Positions 50,950 through 59,542 of a DNA stretch of 64,000 nucleotides are shown here, piece by piece. Position 1 is the first letter of the stretch. Each line of letters opens with the position of its first letter. Source of the DNA: Zestomonas carbonaria (GTDB lineage: Bacteria; Pseudomonadota; Gammaproteobacteria; Pseudomonadales; Pseudomonadaceae); assembly GCF_904061905.1 (NCBI RefSeq), contig NZ_CAJFCI010000080.1, positions 186,001 through 250,000 on the forward strand, read 5' to 3'. The notes beneath the pieces are model-generated. The model did no database searches and was not told the DNA's origin. It worked only from the letters and a program-made list of their open reading frames with translations. The position numbers and the translations under genes were made by a program.

Positions 50950-52410
50950 ATGTCTTCTACCTTGTTACGGCACTACATCGCTGGCGAGTTCGTTTCCAGC
51001 GAACGAACCTTCGCCAATGTCTCCCCGGTCGACGGCCGTGAGCTGGGGCAGGTCTGCGAGGCCGGCCAGGCCCAGGTGAACGCTGCGGTGGAGGCGGCCA
51101 AGGCCGCACAGTCCGGCCCGTGGGGCGGCTTCAGCGCGGCGCAGCGTGCCGACCTGCTGGAGCGGATCGCCGACGGCATCGAACGCCGTTTCGACGACTT
51201 CGTGGCCGCCGAGGTGGCCGATACCGGCCGCCCCGTACACCAGGCGCGCAGCCTGGATGTCGCCCGTGGCGTACAGAACTTCCGCACCTTCGCCGGGCTG
51301 GTTCGCCAGGCCGGTGGCGAGTTCTTCGAGATGCGCACCGGCGATGGCTCGGACGTATTCAGCTACACGGTGCGCAAACCCCATGGCGTGGTGGCGATCA
51401 TCTCGCCGTGGAACCTGCCGCTGCTGCTGCTCACCTGGAAGGTGGCGCCGGCCCTGGCCTGCGGCAACTCGGTGGTGGTCAAGCCCTCGGAAGACACGCC
51501 TTCCAGCGCCACGCTGCTCGCCGAGGTCATGCACGAGGCCGGCGTACCCGCTGGGGCCTTCAATCTCGTGCACGGCTTCGGGCCGGACTCGGCGGGCGAG
51601 TTCCTTACCCGCAACGCGGATGTGGATGCCATCACCTTCACCGGCGAGTCGCGCACCGGCTCCAGCATCATGCGCGCCGCCGCCGAAGGCGTGCGCGATG
51701 TGTCCTTCGAGCTGGGCGGCAAGAACGCCGCCGTGGTCTTCGCCGACTGCGATTTCGATGCCGCGGTGGCCGGGGTGCTGCGTTCCAGCTTCACCAATTC
51801 CGGGCAGGTGTGCCTGTGCTCGGAGCGGGTCTATGTCGAACGGCCGATCTTCGAGCGCTTCGTCGCGGCACTGAAGGCCGGTGCCGAGGCGCTGAAGATC
51901 GGCTATCCCGACGAAGATGGCGTGAACATGGGATCGCTGATTTCCCACAAGCACCGCGACAAGGTACTGGGCTACTTCGAGCTGGCCCACCAGGAAGGCG
52001 CGACCGTGGTGACCGGTGGTGGCGTGCCCAGGTTCGGCGATGAGCGCGACAACGGCGCCTATGTGCAGCCGACCATCTGGACCGGTCTGTCGGACGACGC
52101 CCGCTGCATGCGCGAGGAAGTGTTCGGGCCGGTCTGCCATGTCGCGCCGTTCGACAGCGACGACGAGGTGGTGAGGCGGGTGAACGACTCGGCCTATGGC
52201 CTGGCCACCGCGCTGTGGACCCGGAACCTGGGGCGCGCGCACCGGATTTCCCGGCAGTTCCGGGTGGGGATGGTCTGGGTCAATACCTGGTTCCTCCGCG
52301 ATCTGCGCACGCCCTTCGGTGGCGCACGCCTCTCCGGCCTCGGTCGTGAAGGTGGCCGCCACTCGCTGGATTTCTATTCCGAGATCACCACGGTCTGCGT
52401 CAATCCCTAG
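50950..52410 (+). CDS. 2-Aminomuconate (2-hydroxymuconate) semialdehyde dehydrogenase
   Basis: This 486-residue aldehyde dehydrogenase has the catalytic Cys288 in NSGQVCLCSERV, Glu254 in SFELGGKN and the cofactor-site Asn155 in SPWNLPLLLLTWK. It is in the AmnC/NbaE/DmpC group, which oxidises 2-aminomuconate semialdehyde or 2-hydroxymuconate semialdehyde with NAD. The presence of a 3-hydroxyanthranilate dioxygenase and an ACMS decarboxylase in the same operon favours the amino substrate. CGGAGG supports ATG 50950, two codons after the open-frame start. Confidence 0.9.
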   Translation: MSSTLLRHYIAGEFVSSERTFANVSPVDGRELGQVCEAGQAQVNAAVEAAKAAQSGPWGGFSAAQRADLLERIADGIERRFDDFVAAEVADTGRPVHQARSLDVARGVQNFRTFAGLVRQAGGEFFEMRTGDGSDVFSYTVRKPHGVVAIISPWNLPLLLLTWKVAPALACGNSVVVKPSEDTPSSATLLAEVMHEAGVPAGAFNLVHGFGPDSAGEFLTRNADVDAITFTGESRTGSSIMRAAAEGVRDVSFELGGKNAAVVFADCDFDAAVAGVLRSSFTNSGQVCLCSERVYVERPIFERFVAALKAGAEALKIGYPDEDGVNMGSLISHKHRDKVLGYFELAHQEGATVVTGGGVPRFGDERDNGAYVQPTIWTGLSDDARCMREEVFGPVCHVAPFDSDDEVVRRVNDSAYGLATALWTRNLGRAHRISRQFRVGMVWVNTWFLRDLRTPFGGARLSGLGREGGRHSLDFYSEITTVCVNP

Positions 52411-52412
52411 CG

Positions 52413-52458
52413 CCTGTTCACGATCTCGCGAGCTAGCGCGCAGCAGATCGTGAACAGG
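52413..52458. repeat. Perfect 14-bp inverted repeat inside the operon
   Basis: CCTGTTCACGATCT (52413-52426) and AGATCGTGAACAGG (52445-52458) are perfect complements around an 18-nt loop. The hairpin lies between the first two genes of the pathway, 22 bp before the hydratase start. There is no T run, so it is not a classical terminator; it may be a mobile palindrome or an mRNA-processing or attenuation site. Confidence 0.8.
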
Positions 52459-52480
52459 TTCTGACACCAGGAGAACCCTT

Positions 52481-53290
52481 ATGCATCCCTCTCTTGTCGA
52501 GGCCGCCGAGCGCCTGCGCCAAGCCCAGGCCGGTAGCCAGCCCTGCGCACCGGTGCGCGACCTGATCCAGGCCGCCAGCGCCGAATTGCAGACCGATCCG
52601 GTGGACATGGCCTATGCCGTGCAACGCCACAACAATGCCGCCGCCATGGCCGCCGGACGGCGTCCGGTGGGGCGCAAGATCGGCCTGACCTCCATCGCCG
52701 TGCAACGGCAACTGGGCGTCGACCAGCCGGACTTCGGCCTGCTGTTCGCCGACATGGCGCGCGGCGACGGCCAGCCCATCGCCTGGAGCGATACCGCGCA
52801 GCCCAAGGTGGAGGCGGAAATCGCCCTGGTGCTGGAGCGTGACCTGTGCCACGAGCGCCACACCCTGGCCGACATCATCCGTGCCACCGCCTTCGTCCTG
52901 CCGGCCATCGAGATCGTCGGCAGCCGCATCGCCAACTGGGATATCCGCCTGCTCGACACCATCGCCGACAACGCTTCTTCCGGGCTGTTCGTCCTCGGCA
53001 GCCGGCCGGTGACGCTCGACCGCCTCGACCTGGTGCGTTGCGGCATGAACATGAAGCTGCGCGGCGAGCCGGTGTCCGTCGGTGCCGGGGCTGCCTGCCT
53101 GGACAACCCGCTGAACGCCGCCCTCTGGCTGGCCGACACCATGGTCCGCCTGGGCGAGCCGCTGAGGGCAGGGGACATCCTGCTCAGCGGTGCCCTCGGC
53201 CCCATGGTCGAGGCGCGTCCGGGCGATGTGTTCAGCGCGCATATCCAGGGCCTGGGCAGCGTCACCGCCGCCTTCGCCGATGCGCAGTGA
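52481..53290 (+). CDS. 2-Oxopent-4-enoate (2-hydroxypent-2,4-dienoate) hydratase
   Basis: This 269-residue enzyme hydrates 2-oxopent-4-enoate to 4-hydroxy-2-oxovalerate. It belongs to the fumarylacetoacetase-like DmpE/MhpD family. Hallmarks are VGRKIGLTSIAVQRQLGVDQ, PKVEAEIALVLERDL (metal-binding Glu residues) and LPAIEIVGSRIANWDIRLLD. The decarboxylase at 55.3 kb is a paralogue; in other pathways the two form a complex that channels the unstable enol. It is 70 bp after the dehydrogenase. Confidence 0.9.
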   Translation: MHPSLVEAAERLRQAQAGSQPCAPVRDLIQAASAELQTDPVDMAYAVQRHNNAAAMAAGRRPVGRKIGLTSIAVQRQLGVDQPDFGLLFADMARGDGQPIAWSDTAQPKVEAEIALVLERDLCHERHTLADIIRATAFVLPAIEIVGSRIANWDIRLLDTIADNASSGLFVLGSRPVTLDRLDLVRCGMNMKLRGEPVSVGAGAACLDNPLNAALWLADTMVRLGEPLRAGDILLSGALGPMVEARPGDVFSAHIQGLGSVTAAFADAQ

Positions 53291-53300
53291 GGGAGCAGCC

Positions 53301-54230
53301 ATGAGCAAGAAACGCAAAGTCGCCATCGTCGGTTCCGGCAATATCGGCACCGACCTGATGATCAAGATCCTGCGCAATGCGCAGTACCTGGAGATGGGCG
53401 CCATGGTCGGTATCGACCCGGCGTCCGACGGTCTGGCCCGCGCAGCACGACTGGGCGTGGCCACTACTCATGAAGGCGTGGAGGGACTGACCCGCCTGCC
53501 GATCTTCTCCGAGATCGACTTCGTCTTCGATGCCACCAGTGCCGGCGCTCACGTGAAGAACGACGCCTTGCTGCGGGGCCACAAGCCCGGTCTTCGCGTG
53601 ATCGACCTGACCCCGGCCGCGATAGGTCCGTATTGCGTGCCGGTGGTCAACCTGGAGCAACACCTCGCTGCCACCAACGTGAACATGGTGACCTGCGGTG
53701 GCCAGGCGACCATCCCGATGGTCGCGGCGGTCTCCCGGGTGGCCAAGGTCCACTACGCCGAGATCATCGCCTCCATCGCCAGCAAGTCCGCCGGCCCGGG
53801 CACCCGCGCCAATATCGACGAGTTCACCGAGACCACCAGCAAGGCCATCGAAGTGATCGGCGGGGCGGCCAAGGGCAAGGCGATCATCGTCATGAACCCG
53901 GCCGAGCCGCCCTTGATCATGCGCGACACGGTGTTCGTGCTCAGCGAGGCCGCCGACCAGGCCAAGGTCGAGGCGAGCATCGAGGAGATGGCCGCCGCCG
54001 TGCAGGCCTATGTGCCGGGCTACCGCCTGAAGCAGCGGGTGCAGTTCGACGAGGTCCGCGACCTGAACATCCCCGGCCACGGCAAGTTCTCCGGGCTGAA
54101 AACCTCGGTATTCCTCGAAGTCGAAGGCGCCGCCCACTACCTGCCGGCCTACGCCGGCAACCTCGACATCATGACCTCCGCCGCGCTGGCCACCGCCGAG
54201 CGCATGGCGCAGTCGATGATCAACGGTTGA
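53301..54230 (+). CDS. Acetaldehyde dehydrogenase (acylating)
   Basis: This 309-residue NAD-dependent enzyme of the DmpF/MhpF family converts acetaldehyde to acetyl-CoA. NAD-binding AIVGSGNIGTDL is at residues 9-20 and the catalytic Cys132 is in MVTCGGQATIPM. It forms a channelled complex with the aldolase encoded next. The start ATG has GAGGGAGC upstream and is 10 bp after the hydratase stop, so the genes form one operon. Confidence 0.94.
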   Translation: MSKKRKVAIVGSGNIGTDLMIKILRNAQYLEMGAMVGIDPASDGLARAARLGVATTHEGVEGLTRLPIFSEIDFVFDATSAGAHVKNDALLRGHKPGLRVIDLTPAAIGPYCVPVVNLEQHLAATNVNMVTCGGQATIPMVAAVSRVAKVHYAEIIASIASKSAGPGTRANIDEFTETTSKAIEVIGGAAKGKAIIVMNPAEPPLIMRDTVFVLSEAADQAKVEASIEEMAAAVQAYVPGYRLKQRVQFDEVRDLNIPGHGKFSGLKTSVFLEVEGAAHYLPAYAGNLDIMTSAALATAERMAQSMING

Positions 54231-54241
54231 GGAGCACGGAC

Positions 54242-55270
54242 ATGAACGGCAAGAAACTCTATATCTCCGACGTGACCCTGCGCGACGGCAGCCATGCCAT
54301 CCGTCACCAGTACACCCTCGATGACGTGCGCGCCATCGCCCGCGCGCTGGACAAGGCCAGGGTCGATTCCATCGAGGTCGCCCATGGCGACGGCCTGCAG
54401 GGCTCGAGCTTCAACTACGGCTTTGGCCGCCACTCCGACCTCGAGTACATCGAGGCGGTGGCCGAGGTGATCAGCCACGCGAAAATCGCCACCTTGCTGC
54501 TGCCCGGCATCGGCACCGTGCATGACCTCAAGGCCGCCTATGACGCTGGCGCCCGCGTGGTTCGCGTGGCCACCCATTGCACCGAGGCGGATGTGTCGAA
54601 GCAGCACATCGAGTACGCCCGCGAGCTGGGCATGGACACCGTCGGCTTCCTGATGATGAGCCATATGATCCCGGCGGAAGAGCTCGCTCGACAGGGCAAG
54701 CTGATGGAAAGCTACGGCGCCCAGTGCATCTACATGGCCGACTCCGGCGGCGCCATGAACATGCACGACATCCGCGACCGCATGCGCGCGTTCAAGGCCA
54801 CCCTCAAGCCGGAAACCCAGACCGGCATGCACGCCCACCACAACCTGTCGCTCGGTGTGGCCAACTCCATCGTCGCGGTGGAGGAAGGCTGCGACCGCAT
54901 CGACGCCAGCCTCGCCGGGATGGGCGCCGGGGCCGGCAATGCGCCGCTGGAAGTGTTCATCGCCGCCGCCGAGCGCCTCGGCTGGAACCACGGCACCGAC
55001 CTCTACACGCTGATGGATGCCGCCGACGACATTGTCCGCCCGTTACAGGATCGTCCGGTGCGCGTGGACCGCGAGACCCTCGGCCTGGGTTATGCCGGGG
55101 TCTACTCCAGCTTCCTGCGCCATGCCGAAGTGGCCGCCGACAAGTACGGCCTGAAGACCCTGGACATCCTCGTCGAGCTGGGCCAGCGGCGGATGGTCGG
55201 CGGCCAGGAGGACATGATCGTCGATGTAGCCCTTGACCTGTTGAGCAACGCCCGGGAGTCCCGTCCATGA
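54242..55270 (+). CDS. 4-Hydroxy-2-oxovalerate aldolase
   Basis: This 342-residue class II aldolase of the DmpG/MhpE family splits 4-hydroxy-2-oxovalerate into pyruvate and acetaldehyde. The catalytic region is ISDVTLRDGSHAIRHQYT with Arg14 and Asp15. TGMHAHHNLSLGVANS supplies the metal-binding histidines. It follows the dehydrogenase by 11 bp, and its stop overlaps the decarboxylase ATG by 4 bp. Confidence 0.94.
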   Translation: MNGKKLYISDVTLRDGSHAIRHQYTLDDVRAIARALDKARVDSIEVAHGDGLQGSSFNYGFGRHSDLEYIEAVAEVISHAKIATLLLPGIGTVHDLKAAYDAGARVVRVATHCTEADVSKQHIEYARELGMDTVGFLMMSHMIPAEELARQGKLMESYGAQCIYMADSGGAMNMHDIRDRMRAFKATLKPETQTGMHAHHNLSLGVANSIVAVEEGCDRIDASLAGMGAGAGNAPLEVFIAAAERLGWNHGTDLYTLMDAADDIVRPLQDRPVRVDRETLGLGYAGVYSSFLRHAEVAADKYGLKTLDILVELGQRRMVGGQEDMIVDVALDLLSNARESRP

Positions 55271-56034
55271 GTGCCGATATCACCCGCATCGCCACCGCCC
55301 TCGACCAGGCCGCGCGCAAGGCCGAGGCCGTGGCCCAGTTCAGTGCCAGCGCAGGCTTTTCCCTGGAGCAGGCCTACCAGATCCAGCGTGCCTCGATGCA
55401 GCTCCGCCAGGATGACGGCGAGCGCCTGATCGGCGTGAAGCTGGGCTTCACCAGCCGCGCCAAGATGATCCAGATGGGCGTGGACAGCCTGATCTGGGGC
55501 TGGCTGACCGATCGCATGCTGGAAGAGGACGGTGGTCTGGTCAGCCTGTCCCGCTACATTCATCCGCGCGTCGAGCCGGAGGTCTGCTTCCTCACTCGGC
55601 GCGCCATCGACCGTCCGCTGACCCTGCTGGAGGCGGCCGACTACCTGGAGGCCGTGGCCCCGGCTCTGGAGATCATCGATTCGCGCTACCAGAACTTCAA
55701 ATTCAGCCTGGAGGACGTGGTCGCCGACAACTGCTCCTCGGCCGGCCTGGTGGTCGGTCCCTGGTCGCGGGAGTTCGATGCCATCGGCAATGCCGGGGTG
55801 CTGCTGCGCATGGACGGCCGCCTGGTCCAGGCGGGTTCGACCGCCGCGATTCTCGGCCACCCGCTGCGCAGCCTGGTACAGGCCTCGAAACTGCTCGGCG
55901 ACGCCGGGATCGTCCTGCCGGCGGGGAGCCTGGTGATGGCCGGCGCGGCCACCGCGGCGGAGCCCCTGCGCGCGGGCAGCCACGTCAGCGTGGAGATCGA
56001 GGGGCTGGGCGAAAGCGGATTCAGTGTTATCTGA
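55267..56034 (+). CDS. 4-Oxalocrotonate (2-oxo-3-hexenedioate) decarboxylase
   Basis: This 255-residue decarboxylase of the DmpH/NbaG family removes CO2 from 4-oxalocrotonate to give 2-oxopent-4-enoate. The conserved stretch IGVKLGFTSRAKMIQMGVDS precedes the Glu-rich PRVEPEVCFLTRR, and APALEIIDSRYQNFKFSLED follows. It is paralogous to the hydratase at 52.5 kb. The start overlaps the aldolase stop by 4 bp. No 4-oxalocrotonate tautomerase is present in the operon. Confidence 0.92.
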   Translation: MSADITRIATALDQAARKAEAVAQFSASAGFSLEQAYQIQRASMQLRQDDGERLIGVKLGFTSRAKMIQMGVDSLIWGWLTDRMLEEDGGLVSLSRYIHPRVEPEVCFLTRRAIDRPLTLLEAADYLEAVAPALEIIDSRYQNFKFSLEDVVADNCSSAGLVVGPWSREFDAIGNAGVLLRMDGRLVQAGSTAAILGHPLRSLVQASKLLGDAGIVLPAGSLVMAGAATAAEPLRAGSHVSVEIEGLGESGFSVI

Positions 56035-56080
56035 ATCCGACACACGGGCCGGACAGGACCGCAACAGGAGACAACAGCCA

Positions 56081-56500
56081 ATGAACAATATCCAAGCCAC
56101 CCTTGTCACCGGCAAGGCCACGCCACGCGGGCGCTTCCCGCACGTCAAGCGCGCCGGCGACTTCCTCTACGTTTCCGGGACCAGCTCGCGGCTGCCGGAC
56201 AACAGCATCGTCGGCGCCGAGGCGGACGCAATGGGCACCACTCGCCTGGACATCCGCGCGCAGACCCGCGCGGTGATCGAGAACATCCGCGACATCCTGG
56301 CCAGCCAGGGGGCCGGTCTGCAGGACCTGGTCGAGGTCAGCAGCTTCCTCGTCGATATGAACGACTTCGGCGGATACAACGAAGTCTATGCCGAGTACTT
56401 CGACGAGAACGGCCCGACCCGCACCACCGTGGCCGTGCACCAGTTGCCGCATCCGCACCTGCGCATCGAGATCAAGGCCGTCGCCTACAAGCCGCGCTAG
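56081..56500 (+). CDS. 2-Aminomuconate deaminase (RidA/YjgF fold)
   Basis: This 139-residue protein has the RidA fold: GDFLYVSGTSSRLPDN near residue 26, RAVIENIRDILASQGAGLQD and NGPTRTTVAVHQLPHPHLRI. Position in this operon and similarity to AmnD/NbaF point to 2-aminomuconate deaminase, which releases ammonia from 2-aminomuconate to give 4-oxalocrotonate. General RidA enamine hydrolysis is the alternative. It lies 46 bp after the decarboxylase, with AACAGGAG upstream. Confidence 0.85.
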   Translation: MNNIQATLVTGKATPRGRFPHVKRAGDFLYVSGTSSRLPDNSIVGAEADAMGTTRLDIRAQTRAVIENIRDILASQGAGLQDLVEVSSFLVDMNDFGGYNEVYAEYFDENGPTRTTVAVHQLPHPHLRIEIKAVAYKPR

Positions 56501-56539
56501 GGATCAACGAGCGCGAAAACACAACAAGAGGAGAGTCCC

Positions 56540-57109
56540 ATGGAACTGCAATATGGCATGCCGCTCAATCTGCTGGACTGGGCCGAACGCAACCGTCATC
56601 AACTGAAGCCTCCGGTGTGCAACGCGGCGATCTGGCCCGACGGCAACTACATCATCAACATGGTCGGCGGGCCCAACACCCGTACGGACTTCCATGACAA
56701 TCCCACCGAGGAAATCTTCTACCAGCTCAAGGGCAACGCCTACCTGAACATCTGGGACCGCGGCAAGTTCGAGCGGGTGGACATTCGCGAAGGTGAGGTG
56801 TTCCTGCTTCCGGCGCACGTCATCCACTCGCCGCAGCGTCCCGAGCCGGGGCTGTGCTTCCTGATCGAAATGCGGCGTCCGCAGGGCGCGCTGGATGCCC
56901 TGCAGTGGTACTGCCCGGTCTGCGCGACGCTGGTCTGGCGCGTGACCACCCAACTGCAGAGCCTGGTGGACGACCTGCCCAAGGCGTACCAACTGTTCTA
57001 CACCCAGAGCGACGAGGAGCGGCGCTGCACCCAGTGCGGCACGGTGCACCCCGGGAAGGACTACGATGCCTGGCACCGCCTCCACGCCCAGGCGCAGGAG
57101 CGGGGATGA
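56540..57109 (+). CDS. nbaC: 3-Hydroxyanthranilate 3,4-dioxygenase
   Basis: This 189-residue cupin dioxygenase opens the ring of 3-hydroxyanthranilate to 2-amino-3-carboxymuconate semialdehyde. Iron ligands are His52, Glu58 and His96 (in TDFHDNPTEEIFYQ and PAHVIHSP), and Arg48, Arg100 and Glu110 fit the substrate pocket. The C-terminus has a rubredoxin-like second metal site with Cys125, Cys128, Cys163 and Cys166, typical of bacterial enzymes. It overlaps the decarboxylase gene by 4 bp. Confidence 0.95.
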   Translation: MELQYGMPLNLLDWAERNRHQLKPPVCNAAIWPDGNYIINMVGGPNTRTDFHDNPTEEIFYQLKGNAYLNIWDRGKFERVDIREGEVFLLPAHVIHSPQRPEPGLCFLIEMRRPQGALDALQWYCPVCATLVWRVTTQLQSLVDDLPKAYQLFYTQSDEERRCTQCGTVHPGKDYDAWHRLHAQAQERG

Positions 57110-58101
57110 GTGCCTTGAAGATCGACATCCACTCGCACTTCTTCCCGCGCATCACCCAGGCCGAGGCCGCGCGCCTGCACCCGCAGCGCGCGCCCTGGCT
57201 GCACACCGACGGGCGCCATGGCCAGATCATGCTCGGCGACAAGCCGTTCCGGCCGGTGCACGATGTGCTCTGGGACCCGCTGCGGCGCATCGAGCACCTG
57301 GACGAGCAGGGCCTGGACATCCAGGTGATGTGCGCCACCCCGGTGATGTTCGGCTATGACCAGCCCATCGAGCGTGCCTTGCCCTGGGCGCAACTGATGA
57401 ACGACCGCGCCCTGGAGATGGCCGCGGTAGCGCCGGACCGTCTCAAGGTGCTGGCCCAGGTGCCGTTGCAGGACATCGAGGCGGCCTGCTGCGAGGCCAG
57501 CCGGGCCAAGGACTGCGGCCATGTCGGCGTGCAGATCGGCAACCACGTCGGCGATCTGGACCTGGACGATGCCGGCCTGGAGACCTTCCTGCATCACTGC
57601 GCGAAGGAGGGCATACCGCTGCTCGTCCATCCCTGGGACATGATGGGCGGCGAGCGGATGCGCAAGTGGATGCTGCGCTGGCTGGTATCCATGCCGGCGG
57701 AAACCCAGTTGGGCATCCTCTCGCTGATCCTTTCCGGCGCCTTCGAGCGCCTGCCCGAGTCTCTGCGCATCTGCTTCGCCCACGGTGGCGGTGGCTTCGC
57801 CTTCCTGCTCGGCCGGGTGGACAACGCCTGGCGTCACCGCGACATCGTCCGCGAGGACTGCCCGAACCTGCCGTCCAGCTACGTGAAGCGTTTCTTCGTC
57901 GACTCCGCGGTCTTCGACCCGCGCTCCCTGCGCCTGCTGGTGGAGGTGATGGGCGCCGACCGCGTGATGCTCGGCTCCGACTCGCCGTTCCCGTTGGGCG
58001 AGCAGAGCATCGGCGCCGGGGTGTTGGAGCACCCGGGGTTGACGGATGCGGACAAGTCGCTGATCTGCGCTGGCAATGCCAGGGAGTTCTTCGGCATCTG
58101 A
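57106..58101 (+). CDS. nbaD: 2-Amino-3-carboxymuconate-6-semialdehyde decarboxylase (ACMSD)
   Basis: This 331-residue metal-dependent decarboxylase of the amidohydrolase fold removes CO2 from ACMS, preventing its cyclisation to quinolinate. Zinc ligands include His9 and His11 in KIDIHSHFFPRI, a His in PLLVHPWDMM (about residue 175) and the Asp in MLGSDSPFPLGE. The FAHGGGGFAF loop holds another active-site His. Its ATG overlaps the dioxygenase stop, so the unstable product can be passed on at once. Confidence 0.94.
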   Translation: MSALKIDIHSHFFPRITQAEAARLHPQRAPWLHTDGRHGQIMLGDKPFRPVHDVLWDPLRRIEHLDEQGLDIQVMCATPVMFGYDQPIERALPWAQLMNDRALEMAAVAPDRLKVLAQVPLQDIEAACCEASRAKDCGHVGVQIGNHVGDLDLDDAGLETFLHHCAKEGIPLLVHPWDMMGGERMRKWMLRWLVSMPAETQLGILSLILSGAFERLPESLRICFAHGGGGFAFLLGRVDNAWRHRDIVREDCPNLPSSYVKRFFVDSAVFDPRSLRLLVEVMGADRVMLGSDSPFPLGEQSIGAGVLEHPGLTDADKSLICAGNAREFFGI

Positions 58102-58167
58102 GCGGGGCCTCCGGCCCATTTCGACATCGATTCTGGCCACGCCAACAACACCTACAAGGGAGTTGCC

Positions 58168-59505
58168 ATGAACAGCAGTACCCAACGTGTCAGCGATATC
58201 ATCGACGACAGCCCGATTTCCGGTTTGCAGTTCAGGGTCCTGATCCTGTGCTTCCTGGTCGTGGTGCTGGATGGTTTCGACACCGCCGCCATCGGCTACA
58301 TCGCCCCGGAGCTGATCCAGGACTGGGGTATCGAACGCGGCCAACTGGCCCCGGCCTTCGCCGCAGGCCTGTTCGGCATGCTGGTGGGTAGTTTCGCTTT
58401 CGGCCCGGTCGCCGACCGGAAAGGGCGCAAGATCGTGCTGCTGATCAGCCTGCTGATCGTCGCCCTGGGCACCCTGGCCTGCGTGCTGGCACCGTCGATC
58501 GAGGTACTCACCGTGCTGCGTTTCTTCACCGGCATCGGCCTGGGCGGTGTCTTGCCGAACAGCATCACCCTGTGCTCGGAATATGCGCCGGCGCGCCGGC
58601 GGATGCTGCTGGTGACCCTCAGCTATTCCGGTTTCACCCTGGGCCTGGCCCTGGGCGGCTGGGTGGCGGGAATCCTGCTGCCCCTGGTGGGCTGGAAAGG
58701 TCTGCTGGTTTTCGGTGGCGTCGCGCCTCTGTTGCTGTTGCCGGTGTTGTATGTGGCGCTGCCCGAGTCCACCTGCTTCATGGCCAACAAGCCCGCCCAT
58801 ACCGAGAAACTGCGCGCCATCCTGACGCGGATCAGCGGGCGGCGGGACTGGGAGGGCGTCACCCTGGTCGGCGATACGTCGCAGCGGGAGGTGCGCTCGC
58901 CCGCCGCGGCGCTGTTCGCCGAGGGCCAGGCGTCACGCACCCTGCTGCTCTGGCTGACGTTCTTCTGCTGCCTGTTCGTCTTCTACCTGCTGACCAGTTG
59001 GCTGCCGACCATCCTGCGCAGCAGCGGCTACGGCACCGCCGAGACTTCCAACATCGCAGCGATGATCCCTTTCGGAGGCGTGATCGGCGGCATCGTCATG
59101 GCGTTGCTGATGGATCGTATCGGCGCGCACAGGGTATTGCCGCCGCTGTGCCTGTTCGCTGCCATCGCCCTGGCCCTGACCGGCACCCAGTTGGGCAGTG
59201 GCTTCGGTCTGCTGCTCATGGTCTTCCTCGTCGGCTTCACCCTGACCGGTGCGCTCAACAACCTGAGCATCCTGGCCGCGACGCTGTACCCGACCCATGC
59301 CCGGGCCACTGGGGTCAGTTGGGCGCTGAGCGCCGGACGCGCCGGCTCGATCATCGGTTCGATGCTCGGCGCCTGGCTGTTCGGCATCGCCGGAGGGTTG
59401 CAGGAGTTCTTCCTGTGGATCGCGTTGCCGGCCCTGGTCGCCAGCCTGGCGCTGTTCCTGATGGGCATGGGGCTGCGGACGGCGAGAAGCGCGCTGCAGG
59501 AATGA
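58168..59505 (+). CDS. MFS aromatic acid:H+ symporter (AAHS family)
   Basis: This 445-residue transporter has 12 helices. The AAHS signature DGFDTAAIGYIAPELIQDW is in helix 1 and the MFS motif GPVADRKGRKIV lies between helices 2 and 3. It resembles PcaK- and BenK-type importers of aromatic acids. It is 66 bp after nbaD in the same direction. Position suggests it imports 3-hydroxyanthranilate or a related acid, which the sequence alone cannot prove. Confidence 0.9.
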   Translation: MNSSTQRVSDIIDDSPISGLQFRVLILCFLVVVLDGFDTAAIGYIAPELIQDWGIERGQLAPAFAAGLFGMLVGSFAFGPVADRKGRKIVLLISLLIVALGTLACVLAPSIEVLTVLRFFTGIGLGGVLPNSITLCSEYAPARRRMLLVTLSYSGFTLGLALGGWVAGILLPLVGWKGLLVFGGVAPLLLLPVLYVALPESTCFMANKPAHTEKLRAILTRISGRRDWEGVTLVGDTSQREVRSPAAALFAEGQASRTLLLWLTFFCCLFVFYLLTSWLPTILRSSGYGTAETSNIAAMIPFGGVIGGIVMALLMDRIGAHRVLPPLCLFAAIALALTGTQLGSGFGLLLMVFLVGFTLTGALNNLSILAATLYPTHARATGVSWALSAGRAGSIIGSMLGAWLFGIAGGLQEFFLWIALPALVASLALFLMGMGLRTARSALQE

Positions 59506-59542
59506 CGCGGCCTCACAACAACAAGAAAGCGAGACCTGAAGA

